Part shown: one piece after another, positions 13,073-15,492 of the stretch
How the letters are laid out: each line of letters begins with the position of its first letter
How positions within the stretch are numbered: the stretch's first letter is position 1
NCBI GenBank assembly: GCA_031362265.1
Contig: JANLSE010000723.1
Coordinates: forward strand, 1 to 15,492
Direction of reading: 5' to 3'
DNA length: 15,492 nucleotides
From: JANLSE01 sp031362265
GTDB taxonomy: Bacteria > Chloroflexota > Chloroflexia > Chloroflexales > Roseiflexaceae
The notes under the pieces: generated by a model
What the model was told of the DNA's origin: nothing
The model's input: the letters and a program-made list of their open reading frames with translations, nothing else
Databases searched by the model: none
Position numbers and translations under genes: made by a program

Positions 13073-14131
13073 ATGACCATTGTTATTACCCTCGACCCTG
13101 TATCACCCGATCAACACGTCATTCAACACGCCGCAGCACTCTTGCGGGCTGGCAGGCTTGTGGCATTCCCAACCGAAACGGTCTATGGCTTAGGCGCAAA
13201 TGCCTGTGATGCCGCAGCAGTCGAGCGTATTTTTGTCGCTAAGGGCCGCCCAGCTACCGACCCCCTGATCGTGCATGTGGCCGATCTAGATATGATCGAT
13301 CAGGTAGCACTGGCCTTGCCACCACTTGCAGAGCTCCTTGGTAAGCACTTCTGGCCTGGCCCACTCACCCTGATCTTACGTCGTAGCCCAACTATTCCGC
13401 CAAGTGTCTCGGCAGGCAAGGCCAGTGTAGCTGTACGAATCCCGGCGCATCCAATTGCCCTCGCACTAATCCGCGCCGCCGGAGTACCGATCGCCGCACC
13501 CAGTGCCAACCGCTTTTCGCGGCCCAGCCCAACCACGGCCCAGCATGTGTTCGAAGATCTTGATGGAAGGATCGATCTCATCCTCGATGGCGGGCCAACC
13601 GCAATTGGCGTGGAATCGACCATTTTGGATCTAAGTAGCGCACAGGCCGAAATATTGCGGCCGGGTGGCGTCTCGCTAGAAGCGCTGCGCGAGGTGCTCC
13701 CGAATGTTTCCTACACCCCACGCTATCTGGGAACCGAAACGACCGCTACTGCACCTGGTTCGCTCCTCAAACACTATTCGCCACGCGCTGAGCTGCTTCT
13801 TATTACTGGCCAACGCAATGCCGCGCTGCGGCTCATTCAAACCAAAGCGCAGCTGCTGATTAACCAGAGACAGGTCCCTGGAATCCTTGTGCCAGAAGAA
13901 GATCTCGCAGTGGTCGCCGGGTTGCCCGCCCAGATCCTAACACTTGGCCCCGAACGCGACCTCGATGCCATTGCGCATGCACTCTTCGCCAACATCCGCG
14001 AGCTCGATCGGCGTAGCGTCGACACAATCCTTGTGCGTGGCCTGAGCCAAACCGGCCTTGGCCTCGCGATCTGGGATCGGCTGGTGCGTGCCGCCATTGG
14101 GCGAGTAATCGATGCGGACAAGGAACAATAA
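13073..14131 (+). CDS. tsaC: L-threonylcarbamoyladenylate synthase, long Sua5 type
   Basis: A 352-residue protein that makes threonylcarbamoyl-AMP from threonine, bicarbonate and ATP for the t6A37 modification of ANN-decoding tRNAs. The N-terminal YrdC/TsaC domain (about 10-205) shows FPTETVYGLGANA (32-44), the KGRP motif (57-60) with PLIVHV, then VAVRIPAHPIAL and the segment IAAPSANRFSRPSPTTAQHV. The conserved APGSLLKHYSPRAELLLI links to the C-terminal Sua5 domain (about 225-345), which marks the long form rather than short TsaC. A GAAGG-type ribosome site (13059-13063) precedes the ATG. It follows lysA in the same direction, separated by 148 bp of repeats, so separate transcription is likely. 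Confidence 0.95.
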   Translation: MTIVITLDPVSPDQHVIQHAAALLRAGRLVAFPTETVYGLGANACDAAAVERIFVAKGRPATDPLIVHVADLDMIDQVALALPPLAELLGKHFWPGPLTLILRRSPTIPPSVSAGKASVAVRIPAHPIALALIRAAGVPIAAPSANRFSRPSPTTAQHVFEDLDGRIDLILDGGPTAIGVESTILDLSSAQAEILRPGGVSLEALREVLPNVSYTPRYLGTETTATAPGSLLKHYSPRAELLLITGQRNAALRLIQTKAQLLINQRQVPGILVPEEDLAVVAGLPAQILTLGPERDLDAIAHALFANIRELDRRSVDTILVRGLSQTGLGLAIWDRLVRAAIGRVIDADKEQ

Positions 14132-14158
14132 AGCGCAGAGCGCAGAGCGCAGAGCAGG
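14132..14158. repeat. Tandem heptamer repeat (AGCGCAG)3
   Basis: Three perfect 7-bp units (14132-14152) and a degenerate fourth (AGCAGGC) follow the tsaC stop codon without a gap. Same unit length as the repeat at 10695 but a different sequence. Confidence 0.8.
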
Positions 14159-14204
14159 CAGCCCCAAGACACAAGTTTCGGCATATAGCCGCAACTATCT
14201 CTTA

Positions 14205-14213
14205 TGGTATACT
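14205..14213 (+). promoter_or_regulatory. Extended -10 promoter for the small protein-coaE pair
   Basis: TGG followed by TATACT (14208-14213) fits an extended -10 element. No good -35 is seen, which such promoters do not need. The start codon is 35 bases downstream of the -10, with AAAGGGG before it. Confidence 0.6.
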
Positions 14214-14247
14214 CTCCCAATTCAGTGCGATTGGAAAGGGGCATTGT

Positions 14248-14559
14248 ATGATGCAGTGGTTCCGCCGCCTCTTCAGTAGTAGCCAACCTGATGATGGGGC
14301 CATTCATCTGTACGTACGCTGTGAGCGTTGTAGTTCTGTAGTACATGTGCGTATCAACGCACGCAACGATTTGACGATCGAATATAGTGATGATGAAACA
14401 CCCAGCGGCTACCGACTGATCAAAGAAATTATGGATTCACGCTGCTTTCGCGTGATGCGTGCCGAAGTAGTCTACGATTCAAGCCGCCGCGAGCTCAGCC
14501 GCCAACTTGAAGGTGGCACGTTTATCACTCGTGAAGAATATGAGCAAAGCAAGGCTTAA
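14248..14559 (+). CDS. Small conserved hypothetical protein upstream of coaE
   Basis: A 103-residue soluble protein that I do not recognise by function. It starts MMQWFRRLFSSSQPDDGAI. A beta-rich part follows (VRCERCSSVVHVRINARNDL, 23-42) with a CxxC pair at C25/C28; a third cysteine is C66 in MDSRCFRVM. One CxxC and one Cys could bind a metal, but a fourth ligand is not obvious. The C-terminus (77-103) is charged and helical and ends in REEYEQSKA. The gap to coaE is 6 bases, so the two are co-transcribed from the extended -10 at 14205. The second ATG (14251) is an equally possible start. Confidence 0.75.
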   Translation: MMQWFRRLFSSSQPDDGAIHLYVRCERCSSVVHVRINARNDLTIEYSDDETPSGYRLIKEIMDSRCFRVMRAEVVYDSSRRELSRQLEGGTFITREEYEQSKA

Positions 14560-14565
14560 TAAGTA

Positions 14566-15261
14566 ATGCCCTATAAATCACTCATCATCATTGGGCTAAC
14601 TGGCAATATCGCGTGTGGGAAGAGCACGGTTCTTGCCATCCTACGCGAGCTTGGTGCATCCACGATCGATGCCGATGCGGTAACCCATACCCTTCAACAA
14701 CCAGGCCAGGCCGTGTATCAACAGATCGTCGAGGCATTTGGCCCAAGCATCCTGACTGAACCAGATGGCGCTATTAATCGTCAAGCACTTGGGGCGATTG
14801 TGTTCAGCAACCCCGCCGAATTACGCCGCCTTGAGCAGATCGTTCATCCCGCAGTACGCGCCCATGTCTGGGCTTGGCTTGATGCGCTCGCGGAAGAACA
14901 TGCGCCCAGTGCTTTGCAGCCTCAAACAAGCGATCACCTGGTCAGCCTGTCGTCTGGTCACTCTCGCAAAACCTCTGGTGTTGCTGTCATCGATGCAATT
15001 AAGCTGATCGAAGCGGGTTGGCCAACGATCTGTGATTCACTCTGGGTCGTAACCTGCCCACCAGAACAGCAACTCACACGGCTCATGGCGACCCGTGGCA
15101 TGAGTGAAGCCGAAGCACAGCGCCGGATTGCCGCCCAACCACCACAATCCGAAAAGGTCGCACGCGCAACTGTAGTGATCGACAATAGCGGCAACCTAGC
15201 GGAAACCCGGCGCCAGGTTGAGGCCGCCTGGCAAGCGGTAGTAACCAGTATTAGGCTCTAG
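14566..15261 (+). CDS. coaE: Dephospho-CoA kinase
   Basis: A 231-residue P-loop kinase that phosphorylates the 3'-OH of dephospho-CoA, the final step of coenzyme A synthesis, in the cytosol. Seen are the start IIIGLTGNIACGKST with Walker A GNIACGKST (G13-T21, K19), the substrate Asp segment TIDADAVTH (33-41), FGPSILTEPDGAINRQALG, then LEQIVHPAVRAHV, and VVTCPPEQQLTRLMATRGMSEAEAQRRIAAQ typical of the C-terminal half. There is an extra Ser/His-rich loop at about residues 109-137 before the VIDAIKLIEAG strand, where most members go directly to VVD-PLL-E, making this protein slightly longer than usual. No strong Shine-Dalgarno precedes it; translation is probably coupled to the small gene upstream. 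Confidence 0.93.
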   Translation: MPYKSLIIIGLTGNIACGKSTVLAILRELGASTIDADAVTHTLQQPGQAVYQQIVEAFGPSILTEPDGAINRQALGAIVFSNPAELRRLEQIVHPAVRAHVWAWLDALAEEHAPSALQPQTSDHLVSLSSGHSRKTSGVAVIDAIKLIEAGWPTICDSLWVVTCPPEQQLTRLMATRGMSEAEAQRRIAAQPPQSEKVARATVVIDNSGNLAETRRQVEAAWQAVVTSIRL

Positions 15262-15275
15262 GCTCTTGAACCTAG
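15258..15275. repeat. CTAGG/CCTAG hairpin over the coaE stop codon
   Basis: CTAGG (15258-15262) and CCTAG (15271-15275) form a short stem around an 8-base loop across the end of coaE. Too weak and without a U-tract, so it is not called a terminator. Confidence 0.4.
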
Positions 15276-15353
15276 TAGGCAAAACCTCAAGAATTAATTC
15301 ATACCGTTCAGGAGGCAATGCTTAGCCAAATGAACACGACACCGCATTGTAGT

Positions 15354-15382
15354 TTGCCCACATCCCGGCTTTCGCGTATAAT
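15354..15382 (+). promoter_or_regulatory. Promoter for the HTH gene
   Basis: TTGCCC (15354-15359), a 17-bp spacer and a perfect TATAAT (15377-15382) lie 36 bases upstream of the ATG at 15419. Confidence 0.8.
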
Positions 15383-15418
15383 GCGGTCAATACACAACTA
15401 TTTGGAGCTTGTTATTAT

Positions 15419-15492
15419 ATGAGTACTTTGGGCGAGCGGCTGCGCGTCGCCCGCGAACATCGCGGCATGAGCCTTACCCAGGCCGCTGCCGA
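15419..15492 (+). CDS. Helix-turn-helix protein, XRE/RodZ-like, N-terminal fragment
   Basis: Only 24 full codons are present before the window ends. They read MSTLGERLRVAREHRGMSLT followed by QAAA, the first helix and start of the second helix of an XRE-type HTH. The pattern LGERLR-AR--RG-SL is typical of RodZ/YmfM-like cytoskeletal proteins and of many XRE regulators, so the exact family stays open. GGAG (15404-15407) precedes the ATG and a strong promoter lies at 15354-15382. Confidence 0.75.
   Translation, partial: MSTLGERLRVAREHRGMSLTQAAA

Overview
The window looks like a chromosomal stretch from a GC-rich member of the Chloroflexota (class Chloroflexia; a Roseiflexus/Kouleothrix-like relative is my best guess). 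The basis is the mix of housekeeping genes with an effector-associated-type helical protein, a TolB-like/TPR membrane protein and a proline-rich lipoprotein, and the abundance of short palindromic and 7-bp tandem intergenic repeats. This taxonomic call is inference from family style, not from a marker gene.

Layout. (1) 1-249: a cluster of palindromic GACCTGTCAGGTC-type repeats in alternating orientation. (2) 250-3507, minus strand: a beta-class DNA methyltransferase (type III Mod-like) and, directly upstream of it, an IS200/IS605-type tnpB with end hairpins and no tnpA. (3) 3508-4134: a non-coding, hairpin-rich stretch that may be the remains of mobile DNA, ending in two overlapping stems and an operator/promoter. 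(4) 4135-4700: a ribbon-helix-helix antitoxin/MazF-PemK toxin pair. (5) 4785-5609, minus strand: an LLM-class flavin/F420 oxidoreductase. (6) 5982-8069: a GH116 family glycosidase that appears to lack an internal block. (7) 8266-11388: two adjacent genes whose products share a 22-residue glycine-rich motif (a helical adaptor-like protein and a single-pass membrane protein with TolB-like and TPR regions), then a lipoprotein. (8) 11614-15492: housekeeping genes: lysA (diaminopimelate decarboxylase), tsaC/sua5 (tRNA threonylcarbamoyladenosine synthesis), a small conserved protein with coaE (dephospho-CoA kinase), and the start of an XRE/RodZ-like HTH protein.

How things fit. The left third is accessory DNA: restriction-modification, a TnpB element and a toxin-antitoxin pair, all linked to mobility or defence. 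The methylase gene is a compositional mosaic. The AT-rich part runs from catalytic motif IV to just before motif I, which fits exchange of the target-recognition segment. The 8266/9009 gene pair is the best candidate for an undescribed system. A cytosolic adaptor-like protein and the cytosolic tail of a membrane protein carry the same beta-rich motif, as in homotypic (RHIM/amyloid-like) signalling. The right third is core metabolism separated by repeat-bearing spacers; lysA has a near-consensus promoter and a long leader with competing hairpins. I found no convincing rho-independent terminator, tRNA, rRNA or CRISPR array.
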